A stretch of 64,000 nt of DNA from Ciona savignyi (Eukaryota > Chordata > Ascidiacea > Phlebobranchia > Cionidae): the NCBI GenBank assembly GCA_000149265.1, contig CH000178.1, positions 12,812 to 76,811 of the forward strand, read 5' to 3'. Every line of letters begins with the position of its first letter. Position 1 is the first letter of the stretch. The notes beneath the pieces are model-generated. The model was not told the DNA's origin and made no database searches. It saw only the letters and a list, made by a program, of their open reading frames with translations. Both the position numbers and the translations under genes were made by a program. Positions 45,285 through 56,800 of this stretch are shown one piece after another.

Positions 45285-46353
45285 CTCTTTGCCTCCCAAC
45301 TCGCGATATATCGCGAGTTGGTGAACAAACATGGTGTCCCGCGTCCCTATATATAGGGGCAAATCTAAAATGCGATTTCTCCGCAACGCGTAATGTTAGA
45401 GAGCTCAGCTATGGCTCATTCGATCAAGGAAAGCCTGAAATTTATTCTCTGTAATTATCTTGGAGAAATATTCAAAATGTGAGGAGTGATAGCCTTTCTT
45501 TTTCAAGGCTTCGCCTGTGTTTTTGCTGAATTTTACACGAGTTTACACGTGACTAACTCAGCGAATAGGAGTCGTGTTAAATTGGGGAGAAGCTCTTTTT
45601 GTCAAGCAAGTGTTTCTTTACATTCTCTGTGAATTTCGTGCCGTTGAGATAAAAAGGAGAGCGTTGGTGACGTTTTCGCAGCAGGCGGTTATGCTTCGTG
45701 TTCACCAAAGCATGAATCCAGCTGGGCCTGCTGAGCGCACGATAAAGAAAAAGGCGGCGAGACTAGCTAGTTCGGTGTGCCCTGCTTTGAAGAATATTGG
45801 ATATAGTATTTGCGTTTGTTTGGTTTTGTATGCCCTTTTTACACTTCCTTCACTGTTCTTTTTTATACTTTTTACTATTTTAGTTCTACAAAACTAAAAA
45901 CTTCAATGCGTTTTGGTTCAAGTTTTCATAATATAGTCAGAAAAAAGGGAAATTTCAATTACAAATAGTAAAAAAACTACTGAAGATAGAAATACAGTTC
46001 GAATTTTCCTGAGTACAAAAACTATTAGACAATCTACATTCCAATTTTCATATCATTTGGGCATTCCAATAATAAGTGAGTATTTCGTTTGTCAGTGCAC
46101 CTCAAATTTTTCAAAGTCGAGCAGAATTTTCTTTGCATAAAAAGTGGTGTTCACTAAAGTTTACATAATATATTCTTTATTAGAGGTAGATTTTAGATGT
46201 GCAGCTTGTTTAAAAGAGGGATAAATTATCTTTCCAACCATACTAAATATTAAATCATAGCATAAACTTTAGAAAAACTGTGCTAATTTGAAAATGACTA
46301 AAAATTGTAAAAAACACTGTTTGAATTAATGCATTTGGCCGGGAGTGAAAGAG
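45285..46353. mobile_element. piggyBac-like element, 1.07 kb
   Basis: The ends CTCTTTGCCTCCCAAC and the complement of GGCCGGGAGTGAAAGAG are flanked by TTAA on both sides (45281-45284 and 46354-46357). The terminal pattern resembles piggyBac ends. Next to the left end is the perfect 24-base-plus palindrome built on ACTCGCGATATATCGCGAGT (45300-45319). A plus-strand frame at 45574-45897 (107 codons, hydrophobic C-terminus with two possible membrane segments) has no transposase motif and may be chance. Confidence 0.8.
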
Positions 46354-46441
46354 TTAAAAAAATGATAAAATAAAGGCTATATATTTCCACATTGCCATTG
46401 TGTGTCAACTCGGCGTGAAATTAAACAACTTTGCGTTAAAG

Positions 46442-46660
46442 CAGGCATGGGCAACACACGGCTCGTGAGTCGGGTCCGGCATGTAAAGGAATTTTGACCG
46501 ACTGGTAGACGGTATCTAACCATACCCTGTAATATGGCCTTTGTATTAGTAAATAAATACGTGTTTAGGAGATGGAATAATATTTATGTAATAAATCGTC
46601 CCAGCAAAGACTTTATTTACCCATACCTGGCCCGCCGACCAGAGAAGTCACCCACCTCTG
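46442..46660. mobile_element. hAT-type MITE (family 3), 219 bp
   Basis: Starts CAGGCATGGGCAACACACGG and ends with the complement of CAGAGGTGGGTGACTTCTC, short imperfect hAT-like ends. The flanks CGTTAAAG and GTTCAAAG match an original CTCAAAG site seen in copies A and B (GGCTCAAAGGG and GGCTCAAATGG), supporting an 8-bp duplication that has since diverged. Confidence 0.75.
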
Positions 46661-46720
46661 GTTCAAAGTGTTAACGACATAACCATGAAGGGTCATTCAA
46701 TAGATCTTTACCGAACAAAT

Positions 46721-48875
46721 CTAAAGATTTCGTTTATATAGAAATCGGTTAAACCAAATTCGAGATAACCATGAAATGTAAATTGGGATGAGAATATTTG
46801 TTATCGCCGCGGTGAGTGTGACGTCATATGGCCAGCTCGACTTTGCGCGAAATGCTAGACCTGTGTAAACATGGATGGAAATGTGTTGCTGCTTAAAACC
46901 TTGTGTTGTTAGCATAAGAGAACACAATACGAATTGGTTTAGTATATAAACCGTTTAAAAATGTTTATTTTAATTTAGGCGAATAATACACTAATGCGCC
47001 TGGATTATCCCGATAGATTGAAGCCACTTTGTTTAAAGTAACGTCTGTCTCAGTTAAACTACAACCGTAAATACAACAAACGCGCTGGATAAATAAGAAA
47101 TCACACCAATAAAAATTGTTACCTTATAGTACTATTGATCATATGACTGGTGCTTTGTAAGACATAATGGGCTAAATGACAATAGCGCTATAGTGTATAG
47201 AACACTGTTTACCATACGCTTTTAAAGAACAGATACCAGCGTTTTCAGAAGTTTAAATTTAAATCAAAATTATCTAAAAAACGAATATTTGGTATGTTGC
47301 CATTATATTTTACCTTACAATGTAATGCCGTTTTAAGTGGTTTGCAACGACAGGTTTTACCTGCCACCAATGGGTTTACCTAAAGCATGGGTAGTTGACA
47401 GACAATTCACACTGTCTATTCTAGCGCTGCTCGACCTTTTACACAGTCAGAGCAAAACATCTCACTGTGGTTGGTTTGTTTCATTGTTTACCCCAAGTCA
47501 TATCGTCCTCCGATAAAATGATGTTGATGACTTCATATATTTCACGCGACAATACAAATTCCTGCTCCTGTTAAACAGCATTATTTTGAAGTAGGCCTAA
47601 GCATATTTCCAGGCATCGTATAAGCTCCGCTAAGAAGTCACGTTTTGCAATATCTTATTTAGATATTGCAATATTTAAGTCATATATTTAGCATGAAAAT
47701 TCGACCCGATTTCACTGAAGTAATGGACCACGTTGGGAGGATTTAATCACTTATCGCTACCCGCATACAATGGTAAACCATGTCTATATAAAACAACTAA
47801 ACCTTTTCTACTCATTATTTCTCTAGTTTACGCGAAAAACTCGTTTCCCGTGACACATAGTCTGTATCTCTACTTTATAAATTGTAATACTACTAACAGA
47901 ACAATCTTTATTTGGTGAAAATGGCCATAATAACTGGTTAATAGATGAGAGCTGTTACGTTGCACTTACTAGCTGGATAACATCGAAAGCTGCTACAATC
48001 CGCTGCTTTAATTCGTTGGTATATTAGGTTGCTATGCGACCTGTAGTTTCGAATTTTTTCAATTTAAGTTAACAATAGCGGTTTATCATGAACGCTTTGT
48101 AAACAGATGTGCAACAATTAGGTGGAAAATGACTTCAGGTTGTCCTGACGACGTCCTAATGAAACAAATGTGGCTATTTTGATTGGAGGTTGTTTCACAC
48201 ACGTATTGAATACACAATAATGAAGGTGAAACTTTCGACTGACGGGAATTTTGGGCTGCGAGGTGTTCGCAGGTTGTTTAACTATACAAAAGGCTAACAT
48301 TATACTTTTGGCGGTAATCGTATACTTTCAAGAGTTAGCAATGTTATCAGCTTGTGAATACACTCACCATATATCACTGTTTTTAGCAAAAATACACAAA
48401 ATGAATGTTAAACGCAGCGACGCCAATATCAACGCAAGAAAAAGAAAGCGTTCGTGTCGCCTGTTTTTTGCATTTTATGGAAGCGCTGAATGCCATTGTT
48501 TCAAGCGATTGGAATAAATTATGACGCCTTTTCTTCGATTTAACACCCATTAACTACATACGTTTTAACGCAGCCACAATCCTGATCAACATTCCATCCC
48601 TAATATTAACGAATTCAACGCTACCCTAGCAAGATGTACCATATTTTCCAAGATAGAACTAAAGGTTATCATTAGGTACCCAGTGCCACGAAAGTTATAC
48701 TCAAAATCGCAGCTTTTACTTATTTCAGCAGTTATTAGTTTCTAAATATACCAATTGACTTACAAAACTCTGTAGAGACGTTTCAAGCAACGCATTATAT
48801 AACAATGCTTTGAAGGTACATAGCCCACTCTAGCATTTTTCAGCAGGTATTTATAATCTTCTGGGATAGAGCGCG
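46721..48875. other. No gene seen
   Basis: Several short open frames (46721-46927 minus, 47733-47918 plus, 48251-48517 plus) have no domains or splice support. There is no clear repeat or inverted end. Base composition is the usual AT-rich background. Confidence 0.5.
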
Positions 48876-48879
48876 TTTG

Positions 48880-49263
48880 GTAGAAACCTGGGGCCTTACA
48901 CCTGGGCATTCGACATTTTTAATAACTTAGCCTACTCACCACAAACCATTGGTATTCGCATTTACCCGGACAAGTTTAGAACATAAATCGACGCAAAGGC
49001 AAATTGTATAGAATTCTGTATATGTATCAGTCAATCTCCTTAACCGTTTAGTAACACAACGTTACATTGTATTTTAAAAGCTTTAAATTTGTGGTAAATA
49101 AGGCAACAGCGTCATCTTACCGTAATATCTAAATACACCACGGATCTGCAATATATCGAAGGAAAAACGAAACTTCGTGACCGAGCTTCACGTACAACCG
49201 TAATACTGAGCTGCGATTCCACCGGCAAACTTCACCCAATTCCCCAATCCTCGTAACGCAAGG
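48880..49263. repeat. Repeat X, left copy, abutting block copy B
   Basis: Shares CACCACAAACCATTG, GTAGAATTC or TATAGAATTC, GCAACAGCGTCATCTTAC, TACACCACGGAT, GCAATATATCGAAGGAAAA and CGAAACTTCGTGAC with 57420-57768. Both copies end in CCTCGTAACGCAAGG; here block copy B begins immediately, whereas at 57768 a different sequence follows. Confidence 0.85.
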
Positions 49264-49314
49264 TATTAAAAAGGTTTAAACTTATAATTTAATTAACAAA
49301 TGATTTAGTCGTTC

Positions 49315-49650
49315 TGTTACGGTGCCACGCAATGAAGTTGACACGCTCTAACCAATTCCTTTATTAGGTATTTTAGCGGTAACTAAAAGAAGCATAAATT
49401 AGTGCGAGACATTATAAAAAGGAAAAACCATAACAAAATAATACCTTAACAATTGCACGTCCGTAACTTCTTTGACTATTTACCATTTCCTAAATAAATT
49501 ACTGCCTCCCCACAGCCGTCGTACCCAAAAAGGACTTTACAATACCAAACCGTAAAATCGTCGAGGACAATCATAGAAATAAAAAGTTACAAAATTAACC
49601 AACCATAAAAAATCACTAAACCATAAAACTACTGCGGAGGTGCAGTAACA
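49315..49650 (-). repeat. 3' LTR of BEL/Pao element
   Basis: 336 bp, TG...CA ends. It differs from the 5' LTR at scattered positions (for example AATGAAGTTGACACG against AATAAAGTTGACGCG), so this insertion is older than the gypsy-type one in copy A. Confidence 0.93.
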
Positions 49651-49735
49651 TGGCTCTCCAAAAATACACCGATTTTTAAGACAAAAGATATTAGCTAAAA
49701 GTTTGTTTGGAACTGTAAACATCCCATTTACATTA

Positions 49736-50265
49736 TCAATTTTCCGTGTGAGTGACCTTCAAACTTGGCTCCCCGTTCGGGAATACCCCATGTCTTCCCC
49801 GCTTGATGATGCATTTGTTCCAAAGGTCATATCTGTCGCGCTTTCCCCCTTCCACGGTTGGTCCAGCACTACTTCGATACGTCTCAAATATTCGGGAAAG
49901 TGGCCACCGATTTCTAAATCTGTCATAATTCTTCATTGCCCCATTCCCAACTTGATTGTTCGTGTTTTCCTTTTGCCACTTCCATCTAGGTTGCAAATTG
50001 CGGAACAACTTTTCTCTCCACGTACCCCAAAATTGATTAGTTTGGTAGTCTACCTTTTTACAACGTCGCTTTACGTACATATCCTTTTCAAAAGCTCTTT
50101 GGAGGCTCAAAAGCGTCCTCTTCTGTAATGTTAGATTATCAGTTGATTTTAGTGGCTTTGGACATCCAGCTTTGATTAGGTTCCCTTTGTCGGTGCGCTG
50201 CTGTTTCACCAACTTAGAGAGTTGAGGTGAACTTCTTATTCTTGCGTTAGTGTCTGCCGCATAGC
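49736..50265 (-). pseudogene. Residual pol (integrase C-terminus) of BEL/Pao element
   Basis: The minus strand reads LQKRTLLSLQRAFEKDMYVK, then KKVDYQTNQFWGTWREKLF, then RNRWPLSRIFE. The FW-x-RW-like segment and NRWPLGRI-like motif are hallmarks of the C-terminus of BEL/Pao integrases. Everything between Gag and this piece is deleted. It overlaps the end of the Gag frame in another phase. No catalytic residue remains. Confidence 0.75.
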
Positions 50266-51600
50266 ATCGATGCAAGACTATTACAATAGAGTTGTAGGGT
50301 CCAATAAACGTGCAACGAGGTAAAGTGTGTACGCTTGCATACTTTACACGTAGCACGGTGTGTACACTCTCTCGCAATGTGATTATCGCTAGAACCACAC
50401 CCATAACACAAACTATTTATTCGCAAAAATTCCTTTCTATCACATAAACGTAATCTCATAAATGTATTGCAATTATTTAGACCATGATTGTAACTTTTGC
50501 AATATGTGCAGTTTAAAGTTTGCCAGGAGTCATTAGCCTGTTGTTGTAGATATTCCGATGATTCATTTGACGCGTTATAAAAGGAATTGACCGGCCTGCC
50601 TTGTAGGTTTCCCCGCCGATCCGTTGTTGAGCAAATTCCTTGTAATTCAGGAATATTTTCTCGTTCTGATTGTAATGTTACAAACTTTGCTAGTCTTTCA
50701 AAGGGTGGGTAAGTTCCTTGGTTTGATGATTTGTACTCAAGCGCAATGTCCCGCCATTTGTTAATGATAAACGGTGGTAATCGTGCAATAATTTTGGTAC
50801 TCTCGTTCGGGTAGTCCAGGATCCCTAATTCATTTAGTTGGCTTTTGGCGGCAACAATTTGATTCAGAAAATCAGAAAATCTCCGTAATCCCTTCAAGTC
50901 ATTTGCAAGAATTTTCGGCCAAGCATAAAGCTTGTCAGTGAAACATTTAGTAATTAAACTGTCGTTTCCATACCTTTGTTTTAATGTTTTCCTTGCTTGG
51001 TTGTATGCGTCCTCCGACTGCAACAGAAAATAGCCTTCCACCACCGATCTGGGGTCGCCCGATAGGTATTGCTGGAGCAAATTTAATTTCTGCGCTGCAC
51101 ACCTACTAGCGTTCGAATCCACCAACGCGTCAAACGCAGTATTCCAAGAGGGAAAATGAAGTGGATTGCCGTTAAAAACCTGTAATTTTATCGGGATAGT
51201 GTAGCTGGAAGTGAATGAACTCGTGTGATTGTTACTTAAGTTGGTTTGACGTAGTTTTTCTAAAGCAATTTGAGCAAAATGTCTTGCTTCATTTGAAAAG
51301 AATCTCCAACTTTATCGCTTTTTCGGACCACCTATCAAACACGGTCGAAGCACCTTCACTTTCGAGTTCAGATATTAAGATTCGAAATATACGTTTGTTT
51401 ACAAATAATTCCTTTACAGCACGTTGGATCGGTTCGCGCTCATCCGACACGATCACAGATTCCTGTACCTTTTCTATGTCATAAATAAACTTGGCTTCGG
51501 CAGTCGTTAGGTCTCTTTCAAGCTTTGAATGTCGACCTATTGTCACATGCCTTTCATTAATATCAAACAGTTCAATTTTGTCTTCATTGGCTTCAGTCAT
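50247..51600 (-). pseudogene. BEL/Pao Gag with one frameshift
   Basis: The first ATG is at 51600 (MTEANEDKIELFDINER, then a charged coiled-coil-like region). Near 51300 the frame meets a stop at FK and continues one base away through QVFNGNPLHFPSWNTAFDAL, then LNLLQQYLSGDPRSVVEGYF, the conserved Gag core of BEL/Pao elements. Near the C-terminus CTYCKSYNHGLNNC, then CYGCGSSDNHIARECTHRATC and CKVCKRTHFTSLH form the zinc-binding region. Apart from the one shift the frame is open for about 440 codons. In the family this protein makes the intracellular particle. The single frameshift may be recent or an assembly error. Confidence 0.85.
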
Positions 51601-51671
51601 GCCTTTTCCTTGTTTTCTACCGGGTCTTGATTACTTGAGGTCAATCAACGCCGACGTCGTTGTTAAGTTAC

Positions 51672-52006
51672 TGTTACGGTGCCACGCAATAAAGTTGACG
51701 CGCGTTAACCAATTCCTTTATTAGGTGTTTTAGCGATAACTAAAAGAAACATAAATTAATGCGAGACATTATAAAAAAGAAAAACCATAACAAAATAATA
51801 CCTTAACAATTGCACGTCCGTAACTTCTTTGAGTATTTACCTTTACTAAATAAATTACCGCCTCCTCGCAGCCGTCCTACACAAAAAGGACTATACAATA
51901 CCAAAACGTAAATTCGTCGAGGACAATCATAGAAATAAAAAGTTACAAAATTAACCAACCATAAAAAATCACTGAACCATAAAACTACTGCGGAGGTGCA
52001 GTAACA
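51672..52006 (-). repeat. 5' LTR of BEL/Pao element
   Basis: 335 bp, TG...CA ends; should carry the promoter. No clear primer-binding site starting TGG follows it on the coding strand (next bases GTAACTTAAC). Confidence 0.93.
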
Positions 52007-52011
52007 CGTTC

Positions 52012-52165
52012 CCTTAACCCATCCTTCCAGTAGGTTTAGATAATGTCCGTTAAGTTCCTTGCCCAAAGACACAACCGACCAGCTAGCGACTAGTTTTAAA
52101 CCTGCAACGCTTCAAGTGAAAGACGTGGCACTAAACTAAGCTTTTTGGGCGGATAGGATTTACTA
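52012..52165 (-). repeat. SINE family 2 in copy B
   Basis: Counterpart of 33110-33260, with CATCCTTCCAGTAGGTTTAG and TTCCTTGCCCAAAGACACAA. The SINE therefore predates the block duplication. Confidence 0.7.
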
Positions 52166-52969
52166 ATAACTGTTTGTTCCATCAAATAAAGTGCTTAATG
52201 GCAAGACAGATACCCTGACAAACGCGTTTAATACTAGTGTTGTTACTACTGCCCCTATCTGCAGTTGTCATATTCGGTGAACAAATACATCATTATATTC
52301 TACGTTTTCTGTTATAACCTGGGCACCGAATGACCATTAAAACTGACAGATATAACCGCATGAATATAAAGCTTTTTATTCGATAGAACGCAAACCTGAA
52401 GAGCAGCGTACAATCACTGTCAGCCGTTAATATTTAAAGCAGTATAGTAAGATACTGCTATAGAACAATATTTTTGGGCCGTATAACAGACGCACCTTTT
52501 ACTTTGTACGAGTAATTCGAGAAAAGATCAGGAATTTCTTGCTCCCAACTACCGATTCGCTCGACGTATTTTCTTCTTTGATTGAGACACAGCAAGTGGA
52601 TAAATTTAAAAAACAAATAATTTTCTGAAAGTCAATAAAACGAAAATAAAATATCAACCTCGTGATAACCACCGTGTTACAAAATAATATAATGCACCTA
52701 GTTTAAAATCAAACTTATGTCTTACACATATAAAATGTGCGTTTATATTTTTATGTAAGCAGAGTTACTAATCACTACACTGTGCTATATAACATTGCTG
52801 TTTGTTTTAACCCGATTGTCGCCGTTTTGGTTATGCAAGCATAAACTAATGAGTTCCTCTGTTACCAAAGCAAACTTTTTGGTCATACGCATTAAAAACA
52901 AAATTGTTTAATTTTTTGGGATTAAAAAACTATATAATAAATAAAACTATAAAATATTTTAAACAGATT

Positions 52970-53480
52970 AACATTTCACCAAATATAATACAAGTTAAAA
53001 CATCTTGTTAAGTGCTATGCTAAACAAAGCTATATTTCATAAAAAAAATCAGATTTACTGCTCCGTGAAAATTACCTTTAGCCTATTATCAAATATTTTA
53101 GGTTAGTTATATCATGTAATCTAACCAATTCTAAAGTTTAAATACTATTTGACGACCCTTCTTAGAAATGACGGGGCGACATGGCGCATCTGCCACAATC
53201 ATGATTCTGTAACAAATTTCAATTTTTAGGTTATTTCCAAAAGTAATTTTTTACTTTCTTTGTTTGGTATATATAACATTGGCAAAGGGACTAACATTCC
53301 AACTAATCCGATCAAAATCTGCACATTTGGTCAAGCGCTGTGATTGAAAAATGTAAAATCCTTAAAAATTTTCGATTTAGTTTTTAACGACACAAAAGAA
53401 TCCCTGGCATTTCACTGATAACTGTTTCTGCCAATCTAGACCATGTGTTGTAAGATTCATTGACGAAATGTATTCTAGCA
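52970..53480 (+). repeat. Two ~320-bp satellite-like units in copy B
   Basis: Counterpart of 36150-36660 with the same landmarks (GACGGGGCGACATGGCGCAT at about 53170). They were present before the duplication. Confidence 0.85.
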
Positions 53481-54239
53481 AACGTTAAAGTTTCATGGCG
53501 GTTTAATTCCCGGAATGATATTTTAGCATTATTATTTTCCTTTTTTCCCGGTTGGGAGATTACAGGAGGCACTATTACACCGAAAAATTAGTAACAAATC
53601 GTATGATATATGTATAACACTGACCACTGCCCGTGTAATATCAGATCCTCGTATTATTCTAATACAAAACAAGTATCCTACCATACATATTGATGTATTG
53701 AATAAGTGGACAACATTATAATTAAACATGTTGGCAAGATTGACGTATTTGGTTATTTTCCATTTTTATTCCGTTTCCCTTGCCATAAACTGAAAAGGTA
53801 AACCAAAATGCTAAAAGTTATCTAGCTTAACAGTATCTAGTTCTTATCATAGGAAAGGAGTAATACGACGAAGAGGCGATAAACATTTCCTTAAAAATTA
53901 TAGTTACTATCGTTTTGCGATAAAATAACACCTTGAAATTACATACTTACAATAAAACCATATTATTAAATCATACAGCCACAAAATAATATACAACTTC
54001 TGTTTTGATCTACATTTCTCAGCATCTGAATATGTATTACGACTTCCTCCCGTTTTAAGGAACTGACTTGCGCTGTTGACAGCTAACCTCCTTACCTTTT
54101 GCTGCTAGTTGTATCACGTGACAGTCGGTGCTGCGCAGCCCTCTCCCTCTAACACTCCTTCTTGTTCCACGCCTGATTGAATCACTATTGCCATTCTAGA
54201 CTGCATAATCCACGTAACCGGGGAGACGTAAAAATCGCA

Positions 54240-54900
54240 TATTTTATTCACATGTACAAAACCACGATTATTTCAAATCCAAATATTTAAATCAAAAAAT
54301 AATATTATTTGGCAAATTAATAACCTACACAGTTGTTTACCAATTACATAGTCACCCAATATTACAATTTGTAGTTGTAAACTTATAAATAAAACGCCTG
54401 AAAACCGCAGGTTGATAATTAAACGTTTTATATCCAATCAATCTTTTTGGTACTATGTGTCATGCTAACATCACTCTGTAAAAGTTTTTTGAAACGAAAT
54501 GAATGTATTAAAATTCCATTAGTTGCTACGCTTTTAGCTAACATCTTTAATAACTCCATCATTTATAAGTATATATCTCTTTAATGATTGCTTATCATAT
54601 AAAACCTCGCTAAAGTGCCCCTTTTTATTCAAGACCGTACTAATGTACAATGAGTGAAAAATTATAAACGTACGGCTTGTTGGGGCTGGATACTTAGGAA
54701 TTACCCATGCGTTACGCCGTTGACGCGGCGAGACTAGGCAACATAGAATAAACTTAAGTTAAATTTTACAAATACTAAAGTTAAACCCGGGTTAGGAGAA
54801 CGTAGGGCAATTCGCAGTTTGTCAGCTGACCTAAACTACGCGAATTCCTATGTATCAAATATATAATAAATGCACATTTCGAATTATATTATCCAAAAAC
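54240..54900. other. Insertion present only in copy B
   Basis: Copy A runs directly from ATTCGCAGATTTTTCC to GGCAGGTGAAAGG. Copy B has about 660 AT-rich bases between CGCATATTTTATTC and CATATTATTTCCGGCCGGTG. The repeated CATATT at both edges could be a short target duplication. No terminal inverted repeat or coding frame is evident. Confidence 0.65.
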
Positions 54901-55629
54901 ATATTATTTCCGGCCGGTGGAAGGCAATGTAAACCACCCCATTAACGTCAATACTCACAGTCATAGTCGGATAAACTTAACGATTTAAATGTGTTTTCCA
55001 AATCCAATCACTTCGTTAATATGCACAGACTATGGCATCAATATTATTAAGTTACCATGTACAGTTAACAGATAACAATACAAATGCATTTCTTGAACTT
55101 ACGCCTTCAGCGTCCAAAATAACATTTACGGCGATTGGTTATTGATATTTGCTATTAATATAACAAACTACCAACGGGTTTTAAAATGTACCAATTGTGG
55201 TTCCAGACAATCTTTAAACAAACACATATCATAAACATATTGTTTTACAAACATTATGGTTAACACGTGGTTCACTCGAATTTCGAGTTTATTTTAGGTT
55301 TAACTTGGTTAAAAATAGAAGAAGTTTTGTTAACGTAATGAGTAGAAAGGTGTTTTTAATTTAAAAAAAATCAGAAATACTTTGAAAATATTGTAGTTAC
55401 CAAACAAAAATAACTAATGGTGTGGCTTGTAAATTGAACATGACATATTTAATTTACAAGAAGGACCTTGATGGTAATCCCCACATTTACACAGGTAGAG
55501 CTATAATGCAAGAGCGATCAAACGACACAATGAAAGAATGAATGTAGTCGACCAAATCGGCCAAACAATTGGCGAGATAAAATATCAATCCGAAGTATAA
55601 TAGGAAAAAAATCTTGTATTGTATTAAAC

Positions 55630-56434
55630 CAGGGGTTCTTAAACTGGGGGGCGCGCCCCCCATGGGGGGCGTGGAAGCTTCTCAAGGAGGGCGCGAGCAT
55701 GACAGTGACATATTGCAGGGTTCGAATTAACGATTTTGAAACGATTCGCTAAATGCGTGGGATACGAGAAAATCGTTTTCGCCCTTTAGCTATGTTAAAT
55801 TGACTTAGAATGCGGATTAGAACCTCTCAAACTAATCTTTAAAGCCAGAAAGATTATTTATTAAGCAAACAGTACCGTTATTAAGTAGTAATGATAAACT
55901 ACAATAAACGTGTCGTGAGTTAATGCGTGTAGGATAGGACGAATATCGACGAAACGAAGCCTTTGAAACGAGTAATCTTACTTGTTAAAACATCATAACC
56001 TTATTATAAAGGGGTGTGTCGCATCTCCGCCAATCATAAATAAAGGAATCGTGGTATATTAACGCATAATGGCTATTGTAGCGTTGTAATAGAAATGCTT
56101 ATTATGTGTCAATAATGCAAAGTAAAAGCAAGGTAAATAAATGTAATAGTAATTCCATTGTTAAATGTTATGTTGAAGGCAAAATATGTTATATTGTGTT
56201 GATGATTTATTATTAAAAGTGCGCGAAATCAGTAACGGTAATTTATATTTTCGCGATTTTGTTAAATTTTGTAATTCGCGAACTTAAAAAAAACGGTTCG
56301 CGAACCCTTGCATCCTTTCCACTAAGCAGGGTAATGGCAAATAAATTTCGTAAATTTGATTTTTGAGTAGGGGGAGGCGTGAGCATGAATCACAATTCTC
56401 AAGGGGGCGCGACTGAAAAAGTTTAAGAACACTG
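55630..56434. mobile_element. hAT-type element (family 1), 805 bp, with nested insertion
   Basis: Ends CAGGGGTTCTTAAACTGGGG and AAAGTTTAAGAACACTG match the MITE at 4855-5154. It is flanked by a perfect 8-bp duplication TATTAAAC (55622-55629 and 56435-56442). Copy A has the single TATTAAAC at 38181-38188. Its middle is replaced by the element at 55716-56310. Confidence 0.95.
55716..56310. mobile_element. Nested hAT-like element (family 2)
   Basis: Begins CAGGGTTCGAATTAACG and ends GGTTCGCGAACCCTTG, short inverted ends. The interior (CAGTACCGTTATTAAGTAGT, GGGTGTGTCGCATCTC, ATCATAAATAAAGGAATCGT, AAAGTGCGCGAAATCAGTAA) is shared with the arms of hAT elements L (14140-14560) and R (18650-19140), where it is also inserted or captured. 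Compared with the copy at 4855 the host lost sequence around the insertion. Confidence 0.75.
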
Positions 56435-56800
56435 TATTAAACGATCCTAAAAGTAACTCACGGTAAATAAAACTGTACAATAATTGCACTAATGGTAAAA
56501 CAAAGCCACATAAACGTACAATACCATCATCATATAATTAATACAATGCATTCGTTGGTTTACAAATAACAAGCGCATATTTAATCTTTTACACTTCCCG
56601 CCAACTTGACCAAATTGTTATGGAACATTACGTAACAAAGAATAACAATCAACGAGAAACGGCACTCTATGACAGTGGAAATTTACTAATTTTGCTTTGT
56701 GTGTTCACTTGTCGTAAAATTAAACAACTTTGGCTCAAATGGTAAGTGTTACTTCCGCGGGTGAAGCAACTGGTTCGTGGTTTGTATATGGTTGGACAAT

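Larger units (their letters stand above)
44560..46720. repeat. Third, diverged piece of the duplicated block, split by two insertions
   Basis: 44590-44870 aligns with 38195-38450 (ATAATTAATTCAATACATTA, TTTCCCGCCAACATTATAAT, CAGTGGAAAGTTACTAATTT). 46392-46441 and 46661-46680 continue it (GTGTGTCAACTCGGCGTGAA, AAATTAAACAACTTTGCG, then GTTCAAAGTGTTAACG). The interruption is partly explained by the elements at 45285 and 46442; the piece 44870-45280 is not shared with copies A and B. The copy is much more diverged than A is from B, so it is older. Confidence 0.75.
49315..52006 (-). mobile_element. BEL/Pao-type LTR retrotransposon with internal deletion
   Basis: LTRs of 336 bp (49315-49650) and 335 bp (51672-52006) start TGTTACGGTGCCACGCAAT and end GGAGGTGCAGTAACA. 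The 5-bp duplication CGTTC flanks them (49310-49314 and 52007-52011). Copy A has the unbroken site GACGTTCCTTTAATT at about 33108. The minus strand encodes a BEL-type Gag and, after a short junction, only the C-terminal part of integrase. Protease, RT, RNase H and the integrase core are absent. Confidence 0.93.
49264..56800. repeat. Duplicated block, copy B
   Basis: Collinear with 33064-39232. Copy B alone contains the BEL/Pao element (49315-52006), about 660 bases of unrelated AT-rich DNA at 54240-54900, and the nested hAT elements (55630-56434). It lacks the gypsy-type and Mutator-like elements of copy A. Short differences such as ACCACCCC against the C-run of copy A are scattered along it. 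Confidence 0.93.

Noticed and set aside
45574..45897. piggyBac transposase gene
   Set aside because: The frame is short, has a hydrophobic tail and none of the DDD-transposase motifs.
33892..52006. Endogenous retroviruses
   Set aside because: No envelope gene is present; Gag and integrase remnants place them in Ty3/gypsy-type and BEL/Pao retrotransposons.
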